Below, in pieces: positions 6,300 to 12,706 of a stretch of DNA of 13,640 bases (positions are counted from its first letter, which is position 1; each line of letters opens with the position of its first letter). Under the pieces are notes generated by a model. That model was not told the DNA's origin and did no database searches. It was given only the letters and a program-made list of their open reading frames with translations. Source of the stretch: Planctomycetaceae bacterium (lineage in GTDB: Bacteria; Planctomycetota; Planctomycetia; Planctomycetales; Planctomycetaceae); contig JAGQQB010000049.1 in NCBI GenBank assembly GCA_020426425.1, positions 1-13,640 of the forward strand, given 5' to 3'. Position numbers and translations under genes: made by a program.

Positions 6300-7763
6300 A
6301 TGAGCCGTTCTTCTGCACTCAATCGCCGTGAGTTCACGGTGCGGACTGGAGCCGCTGTTGCAGGGGCCTGGGCGATGGCATCGTTGGTCGAAGCGGCTGA
6401 ACCAGAGCCGGGACCGTTTCAGGCAATGGGGGTCCGGATCTGCGAGGTGACACCGACGTCCGCGATCATCTGGACCCGGGTGACACGGGAGGCGGAGCGG
6501 AACAACCAAGGGCTGTTGATTCCGGGCCGGGCGAACGGGATTAAAGGGGAACTCCCGAAGGTGACCGTGCCGGTCGAGGAGTTGGAAGGCGCCTGCCCCG
6601 GTGCGAATGGTGAAGTGCGAATTCGGTATTCCAGGAACGCGAATCTGGATGATGCGATCGCGACAGAATGGACGGATGTCGATGCGTCAACCGACTTCAT
6701 TCACCAGACAACGCTGCGTGAACTTCAACCGGCGACGCGGTATTACTTTGTGAGCGAAGTCCGGCGAGCAGACGGCGCGGCGGTCCATGGGCAGCACGGC
6801 GAATTCGAGACCGCCCCAGCGAACGATACCCGAACCGATCTGCAATTCTGCGTGATGACGTGTCAAGGATATCCTGACCGGGGACATCGCGATGGGCATC
6901 CCATCTATCCGGCGATGCAGGCGCTACAGCCAAAGTTCACCGCGCTGACCGGCGATCTCGTCTATTACGACAACGACTTGCCTCGGGCAGTAACGGCGGA
7001 GTTGGCCCGGTACCACTGGCAACGGATGTTCAGCCTGCCGCGTCTGGTCGAATTCAACTCCCACGTGGGGACGTACTGGCTGAAAGACGACCACGACACG
7101 CTCAACAACGATTCATGGCCGGGCGCGAAGATGGGAACGTTTACGTTCGCCGAGGGGCAGGAGATCTTTCGGCAGCAGTCGTGCCTGCAAGGGCCGGAGG
7201 CGTACCGGACGTATCGGTGGGGACAGGATTTGCAGATCTGGATGTCCGATGGACGTGATCATCGGTCTCCCAATCGCATGCCCGATGGTCCAGACAAAAC
7301 GATCTGGGGGGCGGAGCAAAAGAAATGGTTCAAGCGAACGGTGCTTGAAAGTGATGCGACTTGGAAGGTGCTCATCAGTCCAACACCGTTTGTCGGTCCG
7401 GACCGCAAGGGAAAGAACGACAATCATGCGAACCAGGGGTTTCAGCATGAAGGAGATGAACTGCGGGCTTGGATTCAGGAGCATGTGCCGGACAACTTCT
7501 TCGTGATCTGTGGCGACCGGCACTGGCAGTATCACTCCGTGCATCCTGTGACTGGGCTGAACGAATTCAGCGTGGGAGCAGCAAGCAATGAACACGCGGG
7601 GGGGACGCCGGGCGAAGATCCGGACTACCACAAATTCCATCGCGTGAAGGGGGGCTTCTTGTCGGTCGATGTGCGGCCCGACGGCGATGGGAGCAAAATT
7701 GTGTTCGCCCATCGGGACGTGGATGGCAACATCGTCTATACATGGGAACAGACGCGCCCATGA
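6300..7763 (+). CDS. PhoD-like alkaline phosphatase / phosphodiesterase, Tat-exported
   Basis: A 487-residue metallophosphatase of the PhoD family. These enzymes release phosphate from phosphomonoesters or diesters outside the cytoplasm using Ca2+ and Fe3+. The N-terminus carries a twin-arginine signal, NRREFTV (8-14), followed by a hydrophobic Ala-rich stretch ending near VEAAEPE. An Fn3-like PhoD N-domain follows (ICEVTPTSAIIWTRVT, about 47-62, through GEFETA at 167-172). Metal-site motifs are TGDLVYYD (217-224), KDDHD (262-266), SDGRDHRSPN (316-325), WG-x2-Q-x2-WF (336-344) and CGDRHWQYHS (404-413). The length fits the family. ATG 6300 places the RR motif correctly. Its stop codon overlaps the start of the next gene in ATGA. 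Planctomycetes carry several PhoD paralogues, so the exact substrate is open and I give no symbol. Folding with metal in the cytoplasm explains Tat use. Confidence 0.93.
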   Translation: MSRSSALNRREFTVRTGAAVAGAWAMASLVEAAEPEPGPFQAMGVRICEVTPTSAIIWTRVTREAERNNQGLLIPGRANGIKGELPKVTVPVEELEGACPGANGEVRIRYSRNANLDDAIATEWTDVDASTDFIHQTTLRELQPATRYYFVSEVRRADGAAVHGQHGEFETAPANDTRTDLQFCVMTCQGYPDRGHRDGHPIYPAMQALQPKFTALTGDLVYYDNDLPRAVTAELARYHWQRMFSLPRLVEFNSHVGTYWLKDDHDTLNNDSWPGAKMGTFTFAEGQEIFRQQSCLQGPEAYRTYRWGQDLQIWMSDGRDHRSPNRMPDGPDKTIWGAEQKKWFKRTVLESDATWKVLISPTPFVGPDRKGKNDNHANQGFQHEGDELRAWIQEHVPDNFFVICGDRHWQYHSVHPVTGLNEFSVGAASNEHAGGTPGEDPDYHKFHRVKGGFLSVDVRPDGDGSKIVFAHRDVDGNIVYTWEQTRP

Positions 7764-8155
7764 CGACACCGGATTCAGCTCTACTCACGCTGGGGCTTGC
7801 TGATCCTTGGATTACGGTGTGTGAGCGCGCCCCGTATTGGTCGAATCGGCTTGCCCGGCTGCGGCGGGATGGCTCAGCACGCATCGCATGGTCGCCGTGG
7901 ACCGAGTTGGCCGCTGCCGCGTCGTCGTCGGCGATCCTGCTTGTGCCGGAAGAAGACTCGCACTGGGCCACGTTACGCGAGTGGTTGCCACGCATGACAG
8001 CGCCGCCACCAATGCTCCTGCTGGGCAAGTGTTCTTTCGCGATCGAAGCGGCACTGCGGGAACTGGGAGTCGCGGTCGTGCTGTTTCCCCCGGTGGCAGT
8101 ATGTCAGTTGCACACAGAGCTGCAGCGGCTGGTGCGGCAAGAACCGATGGTGTGA
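7760..8155 (+). CDS. Small receiver-like alpha/beta protein, hypothetical, 131 aa
   Basis: No family is recognised with certainty. The start is placed at ATG 7760, which overlaps the PhoD stop as ATGA; an in-frame ATG 18 bases upstream would also open it. The predicted strand-helix order resembles a CheY-type receiver: ITVCERA, a helix with NRLARLRRDG, ARIAW, AILLVPEED, MLLLG, a helix with AALRELG, VAVVLFPP, and a final helix LHTELQRLVRQ. The usual acidic pocket and the phospho-accepting Asp are not evident, and no Lys sits before the final Pro-Pro, so it would be a pseudo-receiver at best. It is cytoplasmic, with no signal peptide. Coupling to an exported phosphatase suggests co-expression, not necessarily interaction. 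The coding call rests on the overlap and on codon use matching the neighbours. Confidence 0.68.
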   Translation: MTTPDSALLTLGLADPWITVCERAPYWSNRLARLRRDGSARIAWSPWTELAAAASSSAILLVPEEDSHWATLREWLPRMTAPPPMLLLGKCSFAIEAALRELGVAVVLFPPVAVCQLHTELQRLVRQEPMV

Positions 8156-8215
8156 TTCAATTGTCGACGGTAGACATGCTCTCGACTTGGCTCGCCCATC
8201 AAGAGGAGTGCGAAA

Positions 8216-8231
8216 CCGAGGGGCTACTCGG
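8216..8231 (-). terminator. Candidate short terminator hairpin after the minus-strand pair
   Basis: CCGAG, a 6-base loop, and CTCGG form a 5-bp GC-rich stem. Read on the minus strand it is followed by GTTTCGC, a short T-run. It lies 6 bases past the TGA that closes the read-through frame of the NTF2-like gene (8237) and about 85 bases past the amber stop. The stem is short, so the call is weak. Confidence 0.3.
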
Positions 8232-8236
8232 GACTC

Positions 8237-8314
8237 TCAGCCATCTGTCGGTATTCCCGCGAAGTTGGGGAGCCGATGGAGAGGCTTTCCGGTGATCGCG
8301 TCGAGTTCGATGAT
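8237..8314 (-). other. In-frame coding-like extension behind an amber stop
   Basis: Directly after the TAG at 8315-8317 the same frame continues for 25 codons to TGA at 8237-8239. It encodes IIELDAITGKPL followed by HRLPNFAGIPTDG. The stretch completes the expected last strand of the upstream domain (WKML then IIELDAITGKPL) and has normal codon use. It is either a lost C-terminus, a read-through tail, or the result of one substituted base creating TAG. Confidence 0.55.
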
Positions 8315-8806
8315 CTAGAGCATCTTCCACTGCCCGGCCTCGCGCTGCCACGTCGCTTCCCAGCGGGAGGGATAGTGTTGACTTGCGGAGAGGAGGACCG
8401 AACTGACGGTCGCGTTAACGCGAAATCGCGACACAGCCCGCGAGTTCTGATTCGACAATTCGATTTCAATGTCGGTCACTCGCATGTCGGGATCGACATC
8501 GACGACGCGAATGGCCCCGGAGACCGTTGCCCGCAGCAACTTCGCGCGGGCAGAGACAAGACCGAGTGTTGCCGGTTCATCTTTCTGCTGGAATGCGGCG
8601 GTGATGTCGTAGATGGATTGCTCCACTTGTTCGCGCGGCGTGACGATCAGCCGCTCGGCGTACCAGACAACTGGCATCAACACGAGGCAGACGATGATGC
8701 CGATGAGCAGAGCGGTCCGTCGGTTGTTCACCCAGATCGACAGGCCGACCGCCACAAAGGTGGCGAGTGTGACAATTGTGAACCATGGAGATTCAGCAAA
8801 CCACAT
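8315..8806 (-). CDS. Two-TM protein with NTF2/SnoaL-like extracytoplasmic domain; frame ends at an amber stop
   Basis: A 163-residue membrane protein. Two transmembrane segments lie at about 7-26 and 31-52, separated by VNNRR, and are followed by a soluble domain at about 56-163. That domain begins with a long helix (REQVEQSIYDITAAFQQKD) and then strands ending SRWEATWQREAGQWKML, the layout of an NTF2/SnoaL-like cone. Such domains bind small ligands or act as scaffolds; no active site can be assigned. GGGAG lies 7 bases before ATG 8806, fixing the start. It lies 48 bases downstream of a small gene on the same strand. The odd point is that the frame stops at TAG 8315 just where one more beta strand would be expected, and that strand is encoded in frame right after the stop. 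It may be an intact shorter protein or a slightly truncated one. The NTF2-like call is by pattern only. Confidence 0.78.
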   Translation of the reverse strand: MWFAESPWFTIVTLATFVAVGLSIWVNNRRTALLIGIIVCLVLMPVVWYAERLIVTPREQVEQSIYDITAAFQQKDEPATLGLVSARAKLLRATVSGAIRVVDVDPDMRVTDIEIELSNQNSRAVSRFRVNATVSSVLLSASQHYPSRWEATWQREAGQWKML

Positions 8807-8854
8807 AGGTCATCTCCCGCAGAGGATCCACGGCGGACCATGTGGGCCGCCCGC

Positions 8855-9055
8855 TCAGGATTTGGACACGATTTCCCGGACCAGATTCCGCGCGGCCTTG
8901 TAGGCATGCCGTACGGCAAACAATCGTGTTTCGATTTGTTCTTCCGAGTAGTAACGACCATGCTCACTGTCGGGCAGGCCCGCCAGCGCGAGTGTCAGCG
9001 GCATCAAATCCAGGAATTCACGGTATCGCCGCTGTTGTTCATTCTGTTCAGCCAC
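8855..9055 (-). CDS. Small hypothetical protein with GTG start, 66 aa
   Basis: The true start is taken as GTG 9055, not the ATG 45 bases upstream, because GGAGGAG sits exactly 7 bases before the GTG and the residues before it (RQRRSN) look non-coding. The protein begins VAEQNEQQRRYREFLDL, continues MPLTLALAGLPDSEHGRYYS, and ends in a helix, YKAARNLVREIVSKS. It is mostly helical, charged and soluble, with no Cys pairs, signal peptide or DNA-binding motif that I recognise. Third-position GC is like the neighbours. It is the first gene of a minus-strand pair with the two-TM NTF2-like protein. I cannot name the family; a planctomycete-restricted conserved protein is the likeliest outcome. It does not look like a toxin or an antitoxin. 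Confidence 0.7.
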   Translation of the reverse strand: MAEQNEQQRRYREFLDLMPLTLALAGLPDSEHGRYYSEEQIETRLFAVRHAYKAARNLVREIVSKS

Positions 9056-9266
9056 TGTATTACTCCTCCGTTGTCGCGACCACGACGGAAGACTCACCAC
9101 GGTCTCTACGCCTGCCGCTCAAGAACTGTTGGAGGATATCGCGAGGCGGGAGCTTCGTCGATGTCACGCCGGCGGTCAGGGGGGTGACAGGGAGGATTCG
9201 GAACTCAGGGGATTGGCCTGCGACGCGGCATCATGTCCCGGTCAACGCCTTCAACCTTTAACGCCC
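9056..9266. promoter_or_regulatory. Divergent intergenic region before the MfnE-like kinase
   Basis: These 211 bases lie between a minus-strand GTG start and a plus-strand ATG. The first 14 bases hold the ribosome site of the minus gene. The open plus-strand frame through here (from 9129) is just an upstream run-in of the kinase frame, without family similarity. No promoter boxes or hairpins stood out. Confidence 0.4.
9063..9069 (-). promoter_or_regulatory. Strong Shine-Dalgarno GGAGGAG deciding the GTG 9055 start
   Basis: GGAGGAG with a 7-base spacer (TAATACA) to GTG 9055. It is the best ribosome binding site in the window and decides between GTG 9055 and the upstream ATG 9100, which has none. 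Confidence 0.8.
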
Positions 9267-9875
9267 ATGTCCTTCGTCGTCTTCAAACTCGGTGGCAGTC
9301 TGCTGGATCTGGTCGATCTGCCGCAGCGGCTGGAAGTGCTGCAGGCGGAGCATCGGGAGGCACTGCCGGTCTATGTGGTTGGCGGTGGCGTGGCAGCCGA
9401 TGTGGTGCGCGGGTGGGATCGTCGGTTTGCGATGTCGCCGGACGTGAGCCATCGGCTCGCGGTCCACTCGATGTCGCTCACGGCGCGACTGGTCCATGGA
9501 TTGCTTCCAAAGTCGCGACTCGTGCACTCCCTGGAGCGTCTGCGACAGGTGGGCCAGGTTCTGATCGCATCGATGACGCTGCCCCCTGCCCCCTGCATCC
9601 TGGATGTCGCACACGATGTCCTGCAAGCGGAAGCCCAGCATCTGCTCCCGGCGAGTTGGGATGTGACCAGCGACGCCATTGCCACTTGGATCGCGCTGCG
9701 ACTGGGAGCCGAGGAGCTGGTATTCCTCAAGTCGACTGATCGACCGCCGGGTGTCCCTGATTGGAACGAACTCGCCCGAAAAGGCTTGATCGATCCTCAT
9801 ACACCTCAGTTGCTCGCCAGCGCCGAGGGACTTGCGGTGCGGTGGGTCAATCTGCGGACGCACGTAATGCGTTGA
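9267..9875 (+). CDS. Amino acid kinase family protein, MfnE-like, 202 aa
   Basis: A short member of the amino acid kinase superfamily, which transfers the ATP gamma-phosphate to a carboxylate, phosphate or similar group. Visible motifs are the nucleotide-binding FKLGGSLLD (6-14), the glycine loop VVGGGVAAD (37-45), WDVTSDAIATWIA (131-143) and ELVFLKSTD (150-158), followed by a GLIDP segment (173-177). There is no ACT or PUA domain. The size and the pattern of KLGGS followed by WDVTSDxIA resemble the archaeal (5-(aminomethyl)furan-3-yl)methyl phosphate kinase (MfnE) and the related proteins in bacteria with tetrahydromethanopterin-linked C1 genes, a pathway known in planctomycetes. I infer a role in methanofuran-like or related cofactor synthesis; uridylate or aspartate kinase activity is less likely. 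ATG 9267 directly precedes the first strand; the 46 codons upstream in frame lack similarity. No Shine-Dalgarno and no other C1 gene are nearby. Confidence 0.78.
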   Translation: MSFVVFKLGGSLLDLVDLPQRLEVLQAEHREALPVYVVGGGVAADVVRGWDRRFAMSPDVSHRLAVHSMSLTARLVHGLLPKSRLVHSLERLRQVGQVLIASMTLPPAPCILDVAHDVLQAEAQHLLPASWDVTSDAIATWIALRLGAEELVFLKSTDRPPGVPDWNELARKGLIDPHTPQLLASAEGLAVRWVNLRTHVMR

Positions 9876-10054
9876 AACGAAGGAGATTCGGGGCCGCTTC
9901 CACGTTCCATTTCCGACTCTTCGCACCGGCAGCATCAGGACAGATATGGGCCAATTCCCCAAAACGGCGTGTGATATCCTCAACTTCGTTTCGCCCTGTA
10001 GGATGCGTGAGACAGAATACGTATGTCCAATTGCTTTGCCGAACAGGTGCTGTC

Positions 10055-12706
10055 GTGGAAGAGTTGCTTGCATTCATCAGCTGCATGTTGACGGTCGGCG
10101 TGTTGATCCTCCTGCAGCGGTTCCGGAATGACTATGAGCAAGATGTGCGAGACTTGCGGCGTCAGCTGAGGCAATTGTGGACCGAATCACAATTCACGCG
10201 AAAGTCATTGCGACAGCAGGAGCCATCGGCCGGGTCGCCTGATGTTAGGGCCGCCCAGGCGACCGAGTCCCCTGACTCGCCACCACCGGTTACGCCGCCA
10301 CCAAAGAGTGTCGCCCCGGTCGTGCCGACGACATCGGCACTACGGAAGCGACATGACGAACAGGTGGGTGATTTCCTCGCTGAAGACGAAATCGAACTTG
10401 TTCCTGAGGAGGAGGAAAAGACGAAGGCAGGCATGGGGACATCGCGACCAGTCGCAACGAGGTCAGCGGCAGCATCGCAGTCGCCCCAATCGGCAGCAGC
10501 CCCGACGATGGTTGCCAGGAACAAAGTGCATGAACCGCGTGAGCCGGGACAGTTCGAAACGGCGGCGAAGGAAGTGCTGCGGAAGATCTGGAACTGGATC
10601 GTCGTGGGCGAAGAGAATCTGCCGCCGGGTGTGTCGATCGAGTATGCCATTGCGAGTCAATGGCTGTTGCGGCTGGGGGTGTTGCTGCTGGTGTTCGGCA
10701 TCGGTTTCTTCCTGAAGTATTCGATCGAACGCGATCTGATCACACCGCAAGGCCGAGTGGCCCTGTCGACCATGACCGGGCTCGGTCTGCTGATCGGCGG
10801 CATCCGAATTTTAGGGGGCAAGTATCGTGCGCTGGGCCAGGGATTGATGGGGGCGGGGATCGCGACGCTGTACTTCAGTTCGTTCGCGGCATCGAACTTC
10901 TATCACCTGATCTCCCCGAACGCGGCATTCGCGGCGATGGCCGCAGTGACGGCTTTGTGTGGCTGGATGTCGGTCCGGTTCAGCGCGCCCCTGGTCGCGA
11001 TGCTCGGCATTCTTGGTGGCTATCTGACGCCGGTGATGCTCGGATCAGGTCCGGTCAACTTTCCGATGTTGTACGGCTACATGCTGATTCTGGGGCTGGG
11101 GGTGCTGTGGATCTGCAGTCTCAAGCAATGGCCGCTGCTGCATTATGTGAGCATGGCCTGCAACTACCTGTTGATGGCCGCCACGATTTCGCAATTCGAT
11201 CGGACGCCCGAGCAGTTCTGGCAGGTGATGCCGTTCATCACTGCGTTCTTTGTGCTCTACTCGACGATGGTGTTCATCTACAATCTGCGGCGCGGCAGCA
11301 AGTCGAATCTGCTTGATGTGCTCGTGCTGTTCCTCAATGCAGGTGTGTACTTCGTCACCAGTTACGCGATTGTTGGCTCGACGTTCCGACGGGAATGGAT
11401 CGCTGCAGTGACGCTCGGACTGACGGCGTTCTACACGGCCCATGTGTACTACTGTCTGTTGCGGCGGGTGCTTGATCGGGAACTGATGCTCAGCTTCCTG
11501 GGACTGGCGGCGGCGTTTCTGGCGATCACCGCGCCACTGCTGCTCTCCCCGGCCTGGATCACGATGAGCTGGTCGGTGCAGGCGCTGGTGCTGCTGTGGA
11601 TCGCAGGCAAGCTCAACAGCCAGTTCCTCAAGCATCTGGCCCTGTTGCTGTACGGCATTGTCTTCTTCCGGTTCGTCATGATTGATCTGCCCGGGCAGTA
11701 CGGACCGCGCCTCGCTGCCGGTCTGACCTTTGCCGAGTATCTGCCGCAGTTGCTGGAACGTCTGGTGATGTTTGGCGTGCCCATTGCTTCGCTGGCGGGG
11801 GCCTATCGACTGATTCGGCAACATGCGCCAGCGGAGGGGGCAGGACTGCTCGACCGTGCCAACGATATCCGGGAATACGTTGACGAGAACCGCGCGATCA
11901 AGGCGATCGCAGGTGTTGGCGTGTTGATGTTGTTCTTCTTCCTGCATCTGGAACTCAATCGCACATTTGGTGTCGCGTTCCCGCCGTTACGCCTGCCGAT
12001 CCTGACGCTGCTGTGGGTCGGCATCTGTGGGTTGTTGATGGTGGAGGTGAGTCGACTGCGGAGCGTGGTGGCTCAGGTGCTGCTTGGATTGTGTCTCGCG
12101 GCGACATTGTTCAAGTTGCTGGTCATTGATCTGCGGTCCTGGGAACTCTCCCAGAATCTCATCTATGGTGGCGAGTACAGTCCGCTGGCTGGACTGATGC
12201 GGCTGCTCGACTTCGGTTTCCTGATCGGGCTGCTGGCGCTCGGCTATTCCTGGCTGCGTGATGTGCGGCCGGAGGACAGCGAGAGCGAACGCATCACCTG
12301 GTCGCAGTCGTTCGCGGTGTTGGGCATCGGACTGCTGTTTTTGTTCAGCAGCCTGGAAGTGAACACCGTGCTGGAGCACTTTGTGCCTGGACTGCGGTCG
12401 GGCGGAATCAGCGTCTTGTGGACTGTGTTCGCACTGTCGATGGTGTTCGCCGGGATTCGCAAGCATGTCGCGGCGCTGAGATACGTTGGGCTGGCGCTGT
12501 TCACAATCGTGGCGGTTAAGGTGTTCCTGTTCGACTTGAGTTCGCTCGATCAGATTTACCGCATCGTCGCGTTTCTGATCATGGGGGTGCTGGTGTTGAC
12601 CGGATCGTTTGTGTATCTGAAATACCGGCAGAACTTTGCCGACGAGGAGTCGGGTGACGAATCGACGGAAGAACAGAGCCAGGGAATTGAGGAGCAGCAG
12701 TCATGA
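10055..12706 (+). CDS. DUF2339 polytopic membrane protein, about 883 aa
   Basis: A large integral membrane protein of the DUF2339 family, of unknown function. The start is taken as GTG 10055, giving VEELLAFISCMLTVGV. This keeps the first membrane segment (about 3-20) whole; ATG 10085 would cut it, and the open frame further upstream overlaps the kinase gene in another frame. A basic coiled-coil stretch follows (NDYEQDVRDLRRQLRQL), then a long Pro/Ala/Ser and Glu-rich linker (about 55-165). Next comes the amphipathic WNWIVVGEENLPPG and, from about 200 to 860, around twenty or more hydrophobic segments, including IGFFLKYSIERDLITPQGR and ILGGYLTPVML, typical of the family. The tail is acidic (ADEESGDESTEEQ). 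The stop overlaps the DUF3999 start in ATGA. The 179-base gap before it probably holds its promoter, but no boxes were clear. A role in envelope or exopolysaccharide-related transport is only a guess. Confidence 0.9.
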   Translation: MEELLAFISCMLTVGVLILLQRFRNDYEQDVRDLRRQLRQLWTESQFTRKSLRQQEPSAGSPDVRAAQATESPDSPPPVTPPPKSVAPVVPTTSALRKRHDEQVGDFLAEDEIELVPEEEEKTKAGMGTSRPVATRSAAASQSPQSAAAPTMVARNKVHEPREPGQFETAAKEVLRKIWNWIVVGEENLPPGVSIEYAIASQWLLRLGVLLLVFGIGFFLKYSIERDLITPQGRVALSTMTGLGLLIGGIRILGGKYRALGQGLMGAGIATLYFSSFAASNFYHLISPNAAFAAMAAVTALCGWMSVRFSAPLVAMLGILGGYLTPVMLGSGPVNFPMLYGYMLILGLGVLWICSLKQWPLLHYVSMACNYLLMAATISQFDRTPEQFWQVMPFITAFFVLYSTMVFIYNLRRGSKSNLLDVLVLFLNAGVYFVTSYAIVGSTFRREWIAAVTLGLTAFYTAHVYYCLLRRVLDRELMLSFLGLAAAFLAITAPLLLSPAWITMSWSVQALVLLWIAGKLNSQFLKHLALLLYGIVFFRFVMIDLPGQYGPRLAAGLTFAEYLPQLLERLVMFGVPIASLAGAYRLIRQHAPAEGAGLLDRANDIREYVDENRAIKAIAGVGVLMLFFFLHLELNRTFGVAFPPLRLPILTLLWVGICGLLMVEVSRLRSVVAQVLLGLCLAATLFKLLVIDLRSWELSQNLIYGGEYSPLAGLMRLLDFGFLIGLLALGYSWLRDVRPEDSESERITWSQSFAVLGIGLLFLFSSLEVNTVLEHFVPGLRSGGISVLWTVFALSMVFAGIRKHVAALRYVGLALFTIVAVKVFLFDLSSLDQIYRIVAFLIMGVLVLTGSFVYLKYRQNFADEESGDESTEEQSQGIEEQQS
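12689..12694 (+). promoter_or_regulatory. Shine-Dalgarno GAGGAG for the DUF3999 gene
   Basis: GAGGAG lies 8 bases before ATG 12703, inside the end of the DUF2339 gene, where it also encodes part of the Glu-rich tail. With the ATGA overlap it supports coupled translation. Confidence 0.7.

Noticed and set aside
8855..9055. Small toxin or antitoxin gene
   Set aside because: No partner overlap, no recognisable toxin or DNA-binding motif; the neighbour is a membrane protein.
8276..9187. Plus-strand open frame of 303 codons antisense to the NTF2-like and 66-residue genes
   Set aside because: It has no Shine-Dalgarno and low-complexity His/Arg/Asp-rich content, and the opposing frames have membrane segments, ribosome sites and coherent folds.
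9129..9266. N-terminal extension of the MfnE-like kinase
   Set aside because: The family begins directly with the KLGGS strand; the upstream residues look non-coding.
11045..11947. Minus-strand open frame of 300 codons inside the DUF2339 gene
   Set aside because: Gln/His/Arg-rich composition typical of the antisense of a hydrophobic membrane protein; no start signal.
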